Positions 52,531-62,544 of a stretch of DNA of 64,000 nucleotides are shown here, piece by piece. The position numbers were made by a program, and so were the translations under genes. Source of the DNA: Streptoalloteichus hindustanus (GTDB taxonomy: Bacteria > Actinomycetota > Actinomycetes > Mycobacteriales > Pseudonocardiaceae); NCBI RefSeq assembly GCF_900129375.1, contig NZ_FQVN01000006.1:558001-622000 (forward strand), written 5' to 3'. How positions within the stretch are numbered: position 1 is the first letter of the stretch; each line of letters opens with the position of its first letter. A model generated the notes under the pieces. That model was not told the DNA's origin. It searched no databases and saw only the letters and a program-made list of their open reading frames with translations.

Positions 52531-52887
52531 TCAGTAGACCGGGCCGGTGTACTTCTCGCCGGGGCCCTTGCCCGGCTCGTCCGGGACCGGGGACGCCTCG
52601 CGGAAGGCGCGCTGCACGGCCTGGAGGCCCTCGCGCAGCGGCCCGGCGTGCGGCCCCAGGTACTCGGCGGAGGCGGTGACCAGGCCGGCCAGGGCGGTGA
52701 TCACCCGGCGTGCCTCGTCGAGGTCCCGGCGCTCGCTGGAGTCCGGGTCCTCGTCGGCCAGGCCCAGCTTCTCCGCGGCGGCGGACAGCAGCATCACGGC
52801 CGCCTTGCTGATGACCTCGACGCTCGGCACCTCGGCGAGCTCCCGAACGGGTTGCTGGTCGGACTCGGTTCGCATGGACTCGGACAC
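52531..52887 (-). CDS. DUF1844 family protein
   Basis: A 118-residue protein of the DUF1844 family, which sits next to infC in most actinobacteria, here divergent from it. The core reads [20 protein letters not shown], followed by [20 protein letters not shown] and [18 protein letters not shown]. It is predicted all-helical and of unknown function. It starts at the GTG at 52887 or the ATG four codons later (52875), both without a strong ribosome site. The gap to infC holds the ribosomal-operon promoter. Confidence 0.88.
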   Translation of the reverse strand: MSESMRTESDQQPVRELAEVPSVEVISKAAVMLLSAAAEKLGLADEDPDSSERRDLDEARRVITALAGLVTASAEYLGPHAGPLREGLQAVQRAFREASPVPDEPGKGPGEKYTGPVY

Positions 52888-52892
52888 GGCTG

Positions 52893-52933
52893 CTACCCTG
52901 TCACGAGCGACCAGCCCCCGTGTAGTCGGGGGC
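52893..52933 (+). promoter_or_regulatory. putative infC operon promoter and leader hairpin
   Basis: TACCCT at 52893-52898 is a fair -10 element. Just downstream GCCCCCG (52914-52920) pairs with CGGGGGC (52927-52933). This leaves an untranslated leader of about 240 bases before infC, long enough for attenuation or autoregulation. Confidence 0.4.
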
Positions 52934-53148
52934 GGCCAAGTGGAGCCCCCGCTCCCACCCGAGCCGCCGGATCAGGTGGCCGGGTCCGGTCCACCACCGG
53001 TGATCACACTGGTGATGGTCGACGCGCGCGCCATCCGGCGGCGGGTCGAACGGTCGGAAGCGGGCCCCGCGCGCCAAGAGGCGCCGGGGCTCTCGTCTTT
53101 CCGCGGGAACGGGTCCCACCGCAGCACCGACCGAACCGAGGAGGCCCC

Positions 53149-53712
53149 ATCAGCTCCGAGCCGCGCATCAACGACCGCATCCGGGTCCCGGAGGTCCGTC
53201 TCGTCGGACCGCAGGGTGAGCAGGTCGGGATCGTCCGCATCGAGGACGCGCTCCGGCTTGCCCAGGAAGCGGACCTCGACCTCGTTGAGGTCGCCCCGCA
53301 GGCGCGCCCGCCGGTCTGCAAGCTCATGGACTACGGCAAGTTCAAGTACGAGAGCGCGCAGAAGGCCCGCGAGGCCCGCCGGAACCAGCAGCTCACCGTG
53401 ATCAAGGAGCAGAAGCTCCGCCCCAAGATCGACACCCATGACTACGAGACGAAGAAGAAGGCCGTGGCCCGCTTCCTCGAGCATGGGAACAAGGTCAAGG
53501 TGACGATCATGTTCCGGGGCCGCGAGCAGTCCAGGCCGGAGCTCGGTTTCCGGCTCCTGCAGCGGCTCGCCGACGACGTCGCCGAGCTGGGGTTCGTCGA
53601 GGCCGCGCCCAAGCAGGACGGTCGAAACATGATCATGGTGCTCGCGCCGCACAAGAACGTGAAGCCGCGCTCGAAGGCGGCGGCCAGCGCCGAGGACACC
53701 AGGGAGGAGTGA
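53149..53712 (+). CDS. infC: translation initiation factor IF-3
   Basis: IF-3 binds the 30S subunit and enforces start-codon and initiator-tRNA fidelity. The 187-residue sequence is standard: [20 protein letters not shown], the linker [20 protein letters not shown], and the C-domain [20 protein letters not shown] with the final [15 protein letters not shown]. The family N-terminus falls on an AUC codon (53149-53151) with GAGGAGG ending five bases before it. No ATG/GTG lies at the right place. A rare start codon is the known basis of IF-3 self-control in other bacteria. It is the first gene of infC-rpmI-rplT. Confidence 0.95.
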   Translation: MSSEPRINDRIRVPEVRLVGPQGEQVGIVRIEDALRLAQEADLDLVEVAPQARPPVCKLMDYGKFKYESAQKAREARRNQQLTVIKEQKLRPKIDTHDYETKKKAVARFLEHGNKVKVTIMFRGREQSRPELGFRLLQRLADDVAELGFVEAAPKQDGRNMIMVLAPHKNVKPRSKAAASAEDTREE

Positions 53713-53825
53713 GCCGGGCCCACCCCGGCTCACCCCCCACCGGGCCGACCAGGCCCCGCCGGACCACCCGTGCCCGCGGGCGGCCGTCCGACGGGGCCGG
53801 GCCCCCGAACCGACGAGGACGACGA

Positions 53826-54020
53826 ATGCCGAAGAACAAGACGCACAGCGGGATGTCCAAGCGCATCAAGGTGAGCGGCAAGGGCAAGCTGCAGCACGAG
53901 CGCGCGAACCGCCGGCACCTGCTCGAGCACAAGCCGACGACCCGCACCCGGCGCCTTGCCGGCACCGACACCCTGGCCAAGCAGGACGTCTCGCGCGTCA
54001 AGAAGCTGCTCGGCCGCTGA
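53826..54020 (+). CDS. rpmI: 50S ribosomal protein L35
   Basis: A 64-residue basic protein of the large subunit. [20 protein letters not shown] is the typical start, followed by [18 protein letters not shown] and the [11 protein letters not shown] end. The ATG at 53826 has GAGGA 8 bases upstream. It lies in the conserved infC-rpmI-rplT operon, 113 bases after infC. Confidence 0.97.
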   Translation: MPKNKTHSGMSKRIKVSGKGKLQHERANRRHLLEHKPTTRTRRLAGTDTLAKQDVSRVKKLLGR

Positions 54021-54095
54021 CGGCCGAAGGCCCTCCAGACCTTCCACCGCCAGGGCGGCTGATCGTCGCCCCCGAGACAACGACAGGACGGACCC

Positions 54096-54467
54096 GTGGC
54101 ACGCGTCAAGCGGGCGGTCAACGCCCAGAAGAAGCGCCGCACTGTGCTGGAGCTGGCCAGCGGCTACCGGGGGCAGCGCTCCCGGCTGTACCGCAAGGCC
54201 AAGGAGCAGATGCTCCACTCGCTCAACTACGCCTACCGGGACCGCCGTGCCCGCAAGGGTGACTTCCGCCAGCTGTGGATCACCCGGATCAACGCCGCCG
54301 CGCGGCAGAACGGCATCACCTACAACCGGTTCATCCAGGGCCTGAAGGCCGCCGGCGTCGAGGTCGACCGCAAGATCCTCGCCGAGCTGGCCGTCAACGA
54401 CCCGGCCGCGTTCACCGCGCTGGCCGAGCTGGCCCGCCAGAACCTGGCCACCGGGGATGCGGCCTGA
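54096..54467 (+). CDS. rplT: 50S ribosomal protein L20
   Basis: A 123-residue large-subunit assembly protein: [59 protein letters not shown] and [17 protein letters not shown]. The GTG start has AGGACGG upstream. In several bacteria L20 represses its own operon through the leader; no such site was resolved here. The last 11 bases overlap the methyltransferase gene. Confidence 0.98.
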   Translation: MARVKRAVNAQKKRRTVLELASGYRGQRSRLYRKAKEQMLHSLNYAYRDRRARKGDFRQLWITRINAAARQNGITYNRFIQGLKAAGVEVDRKILAELAVNDPAAFTALAELARQNLATGDAA

Positions 54468-55320
54468 GTTGAGCCGCGACCAGCGTGCCGGACGACCCGG
54501 GGACGCTCCGTTCACCGAGCGGACGCCCCGGGTCGTCGCCGCTCGGCACCTGACCCGCCGCGCCGGCAGGGACCGGGCGGAGCGCTTCCTCGCCGAGGGC
54601 GCCCAGGCCGTCCGCGAGGCGTTGGCCTGGGCCGGCGCCGGCCGGGGACGCGTGCACGAGCTGTTCGCCACCGACGAGGCCGCCGGGCGCCACCCCGAGC
54701 TGCTGACCGCCGCGCGGCAGGCCGGCGTCCCGGTCAGCACCGTGACCGAGCGGGCCGCGGCCGGGCTGTCCGAGACCGTCACCCCGCAGGGCCTGGTGGC
54801 CGTCTGCGACCCGGTCGACGTGCGCCTCGCGACCGCGTTGGCCGGCCAGCCCCGACTGGTCGCCGTGCTGGTCGGGGTGTCCGACCCCGGCAACGCCGGC
54901 ACCGTGCTGCGGGTGGCCGACGCCGCCGGCGCGGACGCGGTGATCTTCGCCGGCGACGCCGTCGACCCGCACAACGGCAAGTGCGTGCGCGCCACCACCG
55001 GCAGCCTGTTCCACCTGCCCGTCGCGCGCGGCCGCGAGGTCGACGCGGTGTTCGACGCGTGCCGCGCGGCCGGGCTGCGGCTGGTCGCCGCCGACGGCCA
55101 CGCCGAGACGGACCTGGACGCCGCCGAGGAGTTCGGCGACCTGGTGCGCCCGACGGCCTGGGTCTTCGGCAGCGAGGCGCACGGCCTGCCGGGCGAGGTG
55201 CTGGCCGCGGTCGACGAGGCGGTGCGGGTGCCGCTGTACGGCGCCGCCGAGAGCCTCAACCTCGCCACCGCCGCCGCGGTCTGCCTCTACACCAGCGCCC
55301 GCGCCCAGCGACGGGGCTGA
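54457..55320 (+). CDS. SpoU/TrmH-family RNA 2'-O-methyltransferase
   Basis: A 287-residue SPOUT methyltransferase. The N-terminal substrate-binding domain begins around [20 protein letters not shown] and [13 protein letters not shown]. The C-terminal knotted SPOUT domain has [20 protein letters not shown] (motif 1), [20 protein letters not shown] (motif 2) and [20 protein letters not shown] (motif 3). It methylates 23S rRNA or tRNA ribose. It sits after rplT as in many actinobacteria, overlapping it by 11 bases, so it is part of the ribosomal operon. A hairpin terminates the unit. Confidence 0.93.
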   Translation: MRPELSRDQRAGRPGDAPFTERTPRVVAARHLTRRAGRDRAERFLAEGAQAVREALAWAGAGRGRVHELFATDEAAGRHPELLTAARQAGVPVSTVTERAAAGLSETVTPQGLVAVCDPVDVRLATALAGQPRLVAVLVGVSDPGNAGTVLRVADAAGADAVIFAGDAVDPHNGKCVRATTGSLFHLPVARGREVDAVFDACRAAGLRLVAADGHAETDLDAAEEFGDLVRPTAWVFGSEAHGLPGEVLAAVDEAVRVPLYGAAESLNLATAAAVCLYTSARAQRRG

Positions 55321-55338
55321 CCACCACGGTTCCACCCA

Positions 55339-55373
55339 CCGGACGGCACGAGGGCATCCCTCGTGCCGTCCGG
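55339..55373 (+). terminator. strong terminator-like hairpin
   Basis: A 16-bp perfect stem, CCGGACGGCACGAGGG (55339-55354) with its complement at 55358-55373, and a 3-base loop, 19 bases past the methyltransferase stop. It ends the infC operon. Confidence 0.85.
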
Positions 55374-55421
55374 CGTTGTGGGGAGAAGTCCTCGGTGGTC
55401 GAACCCGTGGTCAGCCCGTGG

Positions 55422-56423
55422 TCAGCCCGCGACCAGGACGGCGGCGCCGGTGACGCGGTCGCCCGCGAGGTCGGCGAGCGCGTGGTCGGCGGCGCCGAGG
55501 TCGTAGGCCGTGGTGTGGACCTGGAGCGGGTGTCGGGCGGCGAGGCGCAGGAACTCCTGTCCGTCCTCCCGGGTGTTGGCGGTGACGCTGCGCACGGTGC
55601 GCTCCCCGTAGAGGTGGCGTTGGTAGTTCAACCGGGCGATGTCGGTCAGGTGGATGCCGGCCACCACCAACACGCCGCCCCAGTCCAGCGCCGCCAACGC
55701 GGGCGGCACCAGCTCGCCCGCCGGGGCGAACAGGATCGCCGCGTCGAGCGGCTCGGGCGGCCGGCCCGTCGGCGGGCCCGCCGAGGCCGCCCCCAGCTCC
55801 AGCGCGAGCTCCCGGGCGCGCGGCGAGCGGGTGAACACGTGCACGAGCGCGCCGGTGGCGAGCGCCACCTGCGCGGTGAGGTGCGCGCTGGCCCCGAAGC
55901 CGTAGATCCCGAGCCGTCCGCCCCTCGGCAGCTCCGTGCGCCGCAGGGCGCGGTAGCCGATGATCCCGGCGCACAACAGCGGGGCCAGCTTCTCGTCCGG
56001 GTAGCCCTCGGGCAGGTGGTAGGCGAACTCCGCGGGCACGGTGGTGAACTCCGCGTAGCCACCGTCGTCATCCCATCCGGTGTAGACCGAGTAGGGACAC
56101 AGGTTCTCCCGCCCGGTCAGGCAGTACCGGCACTCCCCGCACGTCCCGCGCAGCCAGGCGATGCCGACCCGGTCCCCGGGGGCGAAGCCGGTCACGGCGC
56201 TGCCGAGCGCCACGACCTCCCCGACGGCCTCGTGCCCGGGCACCACGCCCGGCCGGTGCACCGGGAGGTCGCCCTCGGCCACGTGCAGGTCGGTCCGGCA
56301 CACCCCGCACGCGCGCACCCGCACCAGCAGCTCGTCGGCGGCCGGTGTCGGCACCGGCCGCCGCTCCAGCACCATCGGCCACCCGCGCGCCGGCCCGGGC
56401 CGGCGGACCGACCACGCCCGCAT
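55422..56423 (-). CDS. zinc-dependent alcohol dehydrogenase
   Basis: A 333-residue medium-chain dehydrogenase/reductase of the AdhA/AdhP type. Catalytic zinc ligands are in [14 protein letters not shown] (Cys) and [10 protein letters not shown] (His-Glu). The structural zinc lobe reads [15 protein letters not shown] (four Cys), and the NAD-binding turn is [20 protein letters not shown]. It oxidises or reduces simple alcohols and aldehydes. The ATG at 56423 has GGAG 7 bases upstream; an ATG four codons earlier is also in frame. It lies 53 bases downstream of the TPR gene on the same strand and may be read through from it. Confidence 0.93.
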   Translation of the reverse strand: MRAWSVRRPGPARGWPMVLERRPVPTPAADELLVRVRACGVCRTDLHVAEGDLPVHRPGVVPGHEAVGEVVALGSAVTGFAPGDRVGIAWLRGTCGECRYCLTGRENLCPYSVYTGWDDDGGYAEFTTVPAEFAYHLPEGYPDEKLAPLLCAGIIGYRALRRTELPRGGRLGIYGFGASAHLTAQVALATGALVHVFTRSPRARELALELGAASAGPPTGRPPEPLDAAILFAPAGELVPPALAALDWGGVLVVAGIHLTDIARLNYQRHLYGERTVRSVTANTREDGQEFLRLAARHPLQVHTTAYDLGAADHALADLAGDRVTGAAVLVAG

Positions 56424-56476
56424 CACGGGCTCCATCCAACGCCGTCGGCCGCCGTCCGGCAGCGCGAGACCGCGGG

Positions 56477-59398
56477 TCAGTCGGAGAGGCGGTCGGTCAG
56501 CTCGCGCACGAGCGGGTCCGCCGCCACCGGCCGACCCTGCTCCTCCAGCGCCCGGGTGAGCGTGTCGAGCACCCCGGCCACGGTGTCCTCGTCGCCGTCG
56601 GCGGTGAGCAGCGCGGCCGCCCGGCGGGCGTCCCGCTCGGCCTGGTCCGGCCGCTCGGCCGCGAGGTGGATCCGGCCGGCCCGGCCGGCGAGGAACGCCT
56701 GCCAGTCCGGGTCGCCGAGGTCGACCGCGAGCTGCTCGGCGTGGGCGTTGGCGGTCAGCGCCTCGTCGAACCGGCCGTGGCTGGCGAGCAGGGCGGCCCG
56801 GAAGCCGACCGCGTTGGCGTGCTCGGCCGCCGCGCCGTCCTCGGTCGACTCCCTGGTCAGCTCCACCGCCCTGTCCAACGCCGCCGAGGCTGCCGGCAGG
56901 TCGGGGGTGATCGCCTGGGCGAGGCGGACCAGGCTGCCCGCGGCCTCGACCGGGTCCCCCTCGCGCTCCCGCAGCTCGGCGGAGCGCCGGAACGCGTCGG
57001 CCGCGGCGTCCGAGTCGCCCAGCATCGAGTGGGCGCGCCCGAGGTTGTCGAGCACCCTGGCGTGCAGGCTCGGCTGGTTGTCGCCCATCCGCGCGGCCAC
57101 CGCGCCGAAGTGCTCTGCGGCCGCGGCGTGCTCGCCGAGCGCGCCGCAGGCGAAGCCGAGCCGGTACCGGGCGTTGAGCTCGAACTCCTCGTCCGGCTCC
57201 GGCCCGGCCAGCCGCAGCCCCTCCTCCAGGGTCTCGGCCGCCTCCAGGTTCCTGCCCTGCAGCAGGTAGCCGCCGGCCAGGTAGAGGCAGGCGGTGGCGG
57301 TGGCCGAGGGCGGCAGGTGCCGGCGGGTCGCGGCCACCGTCGCGACCAGGTCGGCGATCCGGTCGCCGCCCCGGTCCAGGTGGTCGACCATGAACGCGCG
57401 CTCCAGCAGCGCGAGGGCGTGCCACGGGCCGTCGACCGTGCCCGCGAACGCGGTGAACTCGTCCAGCGCCGCCAGGCCCTCCTCGACCTCGCCCACGTCC
57501 AGCAGCAGGCGGGCCTTGGCCCGCAGCGCGGCGTAGCGGGTGCCGGCCGGCGTCGGCTCGGCCAACACCTCGCCCAGCACGTGCAGCGCCGCGCCCTGCT
57601 CGCCCCGGTCGGCGAGGAGCGCGGCCCGCTCCACCCGCACCCACGCCACCCGCCGCGGGAGGCGCCGGGTGGCGACGTCCTCGGCGCGGTCGAGCTGCTC
57701 GGCCCGCCGCGTGTCGCCCGCGGCGCCGTCCCCGGCGGCGTCCTCGGTGTGGGACAGGACGTCGGCCAGGGTGAGGTGGGTGGCGATGAGCGCCTGCGGG
57801 TCGTCGAGGAGCTCGGCCTCCCGCAGCGCGCGCTCCGCCCTGGCCAGCGCGGCGGCCTCCGGGTCGTGGGCGTCGAGCAGCCCGATGGCCCGGCACTCGA
57901 AGCGGAGCGCGGCGACGTGCTCGCCCTCCGCGCGCAGCCGCTCGACCATCCGGTCCAGCTCGGCCAGCATCTCGGCGCGCGGGATCGCCGCGACCTCCCG
58001 CCAGAGGCGGTGCGCCGCGACCTTCGCGGCCAGCGCCGAGGGCAGCAGGGCGTCGAGATCGGCGGGGAGCTGGGCCAGCAGCCGCGCCCCCTCGAAGAAC
58101 TCGCCGTCGTCCAGCGCCGCCACCGCCCGGCCGGCGAGCTCGACCGGGTCGGCGAGCGGCGCGCCGTCCCCGGCATCCCCGCTGTCCCCGCGGGTCTGAG
58201 TGTCCGCAGGGGACTGTCCTGAGTGGACGTCCTGTGTGGACGGAGGAGTCGGGCCGACCACCACGTCGGGCACGGCGAGCGGCACCGGGTCGGCGTCCGG
58301 CGCGGCCAGGCGCTCCCGCACCCACCGGCTGCGCGCGTCCGTCCCGTTGCGGGCGTCGAACCGCGCGGCCAGCTCCAGCGCCGTCTTCTCCAACTCGACC
58401 CGCAGCGACTCGCCGGTAAGCGTCCGCCGCGCGCCGTCGGGGCCGGGCAGGGTGAACTCGGTCCGGTCCCGCTCCGCCGCCGGCAGCCGGCCGAGCAGCA
58501 GGGCCGCGTCCGTCGCGAAGGTCATCGCCTGCCGGGGGCTCGGCGGGTCGGTCACCATGTCCAGGTGCCGCCGCAGCAACCGCACGCCGCGGTCGACGTT
58601 GTCGGTCAGGGCGCAGAACCACAGGTGGTGGTGCACCGAGGTGCGCCCCCGGGGCAGGTCCCGCTCGGCGCGGTAGGCCAGCAGGTGCGCGCGGGCGGCG
58701 AACTCGGTCCGCCCGGTCGCCAGCAACGCCGGCAGCAGCGCGGTCAGCACGCCGTGCGGCTGCTCCCGGCACGTCGTCTGGCCGGACAGCACCGGCTCCG
58801 CGTGCCGCACGGCGTCCTCGTGCCGTCCCCGGCGCACCAGGTGGTCGATCTGGGCCTCCACCACGCAGGCGGCGCAGTTGCTCATCGCGTCCGGCTCGGC
58901 CGCGACCCACGCCGCGTAGTGCCGCTCCACGGCCTCCTCGTCGCCCACGTGCTCCGCCACGGACAGGCGGATGCCGTGCACGGGGTGCGCCGAGAAGCCC
59001 TGCCGCTGGTAGTGCGCGGCCAGGTCGTCCACCAGGGCGCCGACCTGGGCCAGGCTGAACCGGGGGTCGTCGACCAACGCGCCGGGCAGCCACTTGTGCT
59101 GCCAGTTCAGCCAGTGCGTCAGCGACTCGTCGAACGCCTCGGGCGCGCGCTGCTCGGCCTTGCGGCACCAGGCGAACGGGGCGAGCATCAGCTCGCTGCG
59201 GCGCAGCTCGGAGTAGGCGTCCACCAGTTCCAGCCGGGCGAGCACGCCCAGCTGCACCTCGCCGGCGGCGTCGGCCAGCCGGGCGGCGCGCTCCAGGAGC
59301 TCGCACCGCGTGTCGCCGACGGGCATGCTCATCGCCTCGCCGATGAGCTGGCGCACCCGCTCCTGCTCGGCGGTGGGCGCGTCGAAGTCGTCGGTCAC
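56477..59398 (-). CDS. large tetratricopeptide-repeat-like protein paired with HSP90
   Basis: A 973-residue, almost wholly helical protein with no signal peptide. The C-terminal half shows degenerate TPR-type helix pairs: [60 protein letters not shown] and [20 protein letters not shown]. The N-terminal half looks like a similar solenoid without clear repeats. An acidic Ser/Thr/Pro-rich linker (about 390-415) joins them. It starts at a GTG 43 bases after the HSP90-like gene. TPR proteins are the classic Hsp90 partners in eukaryotes; a co-chaperone or client role here is inference. The HSP90 C-terminus lacks MEEVD, so any binding would be different. Confidence 0.75.
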   Translation of the reverse strand: MTDDFDAPTAEQERVRQLIGEAMSMPVGDTRCELLERAARLADAAGEVQLGVLARLELVDAYSELRRSELMLAPFAWCRKAEQRAPEAFDESLTHWLNWQHKWLPGALVDDPRFSLAQVGALVDDLAAHYQRQGFSAHPVHGIRLSVAEHVGDEEAVERHYAAWVAAEPDAMSNCAACVVEAQIDHLVRRGRHEDAVRHAEPVLSGQTTCREQPHGVLTALLPALLATGRTEFAARAHLLAYRAERDLPRGRTSVHHHLWFCALTDNVDRGVRLLRRHLDMVTDPPSPRQAMTFATDAALLLGRLPAAERDRTEFTLPGPDGARRTLTGESLRVELEKTALELAARFDARNGTDARSRWVRERLAAPDADPVPLAVPDVVVGPTPPSTQDVHSGQSPADTQTRGDSGDAGDGAPLADPVELAGRAVAALDDGEFFEGARLLAQLPADLDALLPSALAAKVAAHRLWREVAAIPRAEMLAELDRMVERLRAEGEHVAALRFECRAIGLLDAHDPEAAALARAERALREAELLDDPQALIATHLTLADVLSHTEDAAGDGAAGDTRRAEQLDRAEDVATRRLPRRVAWVRVERAALLADRGEQGAALHVLGEVLAEPTPAGTRYAALRAKARLLLDVGEVEEGLAALDEFTAFAGTVDGPWHALALLERAFMVDHLDRGGDRIADLVATVAATRRHLPPSATATACLYLAGGYLLQGRNLEAAETLEEGLRLAGPEPDEEFELNARYRLGFACGALGEHAAAAEHFGAVAARMGDNQPSLHARVLDNLGRAHSMLGDSDAAADAFRRSAELREREGDPVEAAGSLVRLAQAITPDLPAASAALDRAVELTRESTEDGAAAEHANAVGFRAALLASHGRFDEALTANAHAEQLAVDLGDPDWQAFLAGRAGRIHLAAERPDQAERDARRAAALLTADGDEDTVAGVLDTLTRALEEQGRPVAADPLVRELTDRLSD

Positions 59399-59441
59399 CT
59401 TGGTCGGCCTTTCCGGATCGTCGGAACCTCGGGCGACGCCG

Positions 59442-61238
59442 TCAGGGTTGGACGGCGCGGTCGAGCAACGCCAGGAACGAGTGGTTCAGCGCCGCGGTCT
59501 CCCTGGGCCGCAGCGGCCGCCGGGACTGGAGCACCGCGTGCACGTAGAGCGACTCGACCACCAGCTCGGCCACCGCGTCCCCGCCCAGGGCCGGCAGGCG
59601 CTGCGCGAGCGGGTTGCGGGCGTTGAGCACCAGCCGCTGGCTCGCGGTCGGCTCCTCGTCCACCAGCCGCTCCAGCAGGTCGGCCCACAGCGGGTCGCTG
59701 TCCTGCCGCGCCTGCTCGGCGTCCTGGCGGCGCTGGCCGGCCGGGTCGCTGATCAGGAGCGCGGGCAGCGAGACCGGGTCGAACTCGCGCAGCACGGGCG
59801 CGCAGTCGTGCCGCGCCAACACCCGCTCGGCGACCGAGAGCACCGGTGCGAAGCCGGCGGCGACCTCCGGCGCCGGCGAGTCCAGGGCGGCCAGCAGCTC
59901 GGTCGGCTCGACCCGCCGGGCCACCGACGCGCCCTCCAGCTCGCCGAGGCGCCGCACCAGCTCGGTGTCGTAGGCGTAGCCGGCGTTGACCAGCCCGATC
60001 CCCTGCGCCTCGGCGACCGGGGCGAGCTGCCGGAACTCGTCGGCGTCCGGCGTGTACAGCAGGGTGGGGTAGCGGCGCCGGAACTGGCGCAGCGGCATGA
60101 CGCCCTCGGTGGTCTCGAACGGCAGCCACCGCTCCGCCAGCCGCAGCATCTCGTCGTCGACCAGCGCCACCGACTTGATCCCGAGGTGGTGCGTGGCCAA
60201 CAGGGCGCCGGCCCGCTCCGGCTGGCTCGCCCCGAGCCGCACCATCCAGTCCCGCAGGCTCGCGCCGAGCTGGTCGCGCACCGCGAGCAACGTCTCGTCC
60301 TCGTACAGCGCCTCGCGGCTGGCGGTCGGCCGCAGCGTCTCGGTGTTCACCACGCAGCGCGCGAAGTACGCCCAGTCCGGCAGCAGTCCCTCCACCGCCG
60401 TGCCGACCAGCATCCGCTTGAGGTAGACACGGTGCGCCTGCCGGTTGCCCGGGTGCGCGCCGCCCGGCAGGACGAAGATCGCGCCGGTGAGCCCGGCCGC
60501 CGGCGCGGACACCGGCAGCACGCCGAACGGGCGGAAGCCGAGGGCCGCCTCGCAGTAGTCGGACAGCCGGGCCTCGTGCTCCTCCGGCGACTCGTCGGCG
60601 CCCCGCAGCCAGGGCAGCTCGCCCAGCGTCACCCGCTGGTCGCCGCCGGGCCCGCGCACGTCCACCGAGACCGGCAGCAGCGAGCCGAACTCCTCGGCCA
60701 GCGCCGCGACCACGTCCCGGCACAGCCAGTGCTCGGCGTCCGGGCGCGGCACCAGCTCGACGGTGGTGCCCACCTCGGTCGCGAACCGCTCGTCGACCTC
60801 GACCGAGTAGCTGCCGGACGCGTCGGCGACCCAGCGCACCGCCGGCCCGCCCTTCGCCGACCGCGTGGTCAGCTCCACCCGCTCGGCCACCAGGAAGCAG
60901 GACAGCATCCCCACGCCGAACTGGCCGAGGAAGCCCTGCCGGGCGAAACCCAGCTCGTCCCGCTTGGACGTGCTGCCCAGCGTGGACAGCAGGGCGTGGA
61001 CCTCGTCCTCGGTGAGCCCGATGCCGCTGTCGGTCACGCGCAGCCGCCCGGTGCCGGTCGTCTCGGCGGGTTCGATCACGACGGTGGCCGGGGCGTCCGG
61101 CTCCACCGCGCGTCGGGCCGTGATGGCGTCGACCGCGTTCTGCAGCAGTTCCCGCACGTAGACGCGGGGACTGCTGTAGAGGTGGTGGCTCAACAGGTCG
61201 ATGACGCCACGCAGGTTGACGCCGAAGGTGTGGGTCAA
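59442..61238 (-). CDS. HSP90-family (HtpG-related) protein, divergent actinobacterial type
   Basis: A 598-residue ATP-dependent chaperone homologue. The GHKL ATPase domain is intact: SSPRVYVRELLQNAVDAI (Glu/Asn), VTDSGIGLTEDEV and GQFGVGMLSCFLVAERVEL. The middle domain has the LKRMLVGTAVEGLLPDWAYF region, then VNTETLRPTASREALYED. The dimer domain is shortened and ends ALLDRAVQP, without a charged tail. It is distinct from canonical HtpG. The TTG start at 61238 has GAGG at 7 bases spacing and matches the family N-terminus THTFGVNLRGVIDLLSHHL. It is transcribed first in a unit with the TPR-like gene and divergent from pheS. Confidence 0.9.
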   Translation of the reverse strand: MTHTFGVNLRGVIDLLSHHLYSSPRVYVRELLQNAVDAITARRAVEPDAPATVVIEPAETTGTGRLRVTDSGIGLTEDEVHALLSTLGSTSKRDELGFARQGFLGQFGVGMLSCFLVAERVELTTRSAKGGPAVRWVADASGSYSVEVDERFATEVGTTVELVPRPDAEHWLCRDVVAALAEEFGSLLPVSVDVRGPGGDQRVTLGELPWLRGADESPEEHEARLSDYCEAALGFRPFGVLPVSAPAAGLTGAIFVLPGGAHPGNRQAHRVYLKRMLVGTAVEGLLPDWAYFARCVVNTETLRPTASREALYEDETLLAVRDQLGASLRDWMVRLGASQPERAGALLATHHLGIKSVALVDDEMLRLAERWLPFETTEGVMPLRQFRRRYPTLLYTPDADEFRQLAPVAEAQGIGLVNAGYAYDTELVRRLGELEGASVARRVEPTELLAALDSPAPEVAAGFAPVLSVAERVLARHDCAPVLREFDPVSLPALLISDPAGQRRQDAEQARQDSDPLWADLLERLVDEEPTASQRLVLNARNPLAQRLPALGGDAVAELVVESLYVHAVLQSRRPLRPRETAALNHSFLALLDRAVQP

Positions 61239-61314
61239 GGCTGAACCTCGAAGAAGATCGGACCGTCGGTGCGAGATCAACGAGGGCGAGGTTACTGCGT
61301 CACCCGGACAGTGA

Positions 61315-62541
<1,227 letters not shown>

Positions 62542-62544
62542 GTC

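Noticed and set aside
55422-59306. A 1294-codon minus-strand open frame over the TPR and alcohol dehydrogenase genes
   Set aside because: Its first two thirds are Arg/Gly/Ala-rich shadow of the TPR gene in another frame. Only the last 334 codons are the real dehydrogenase, which has its own ATG and ribosome site.
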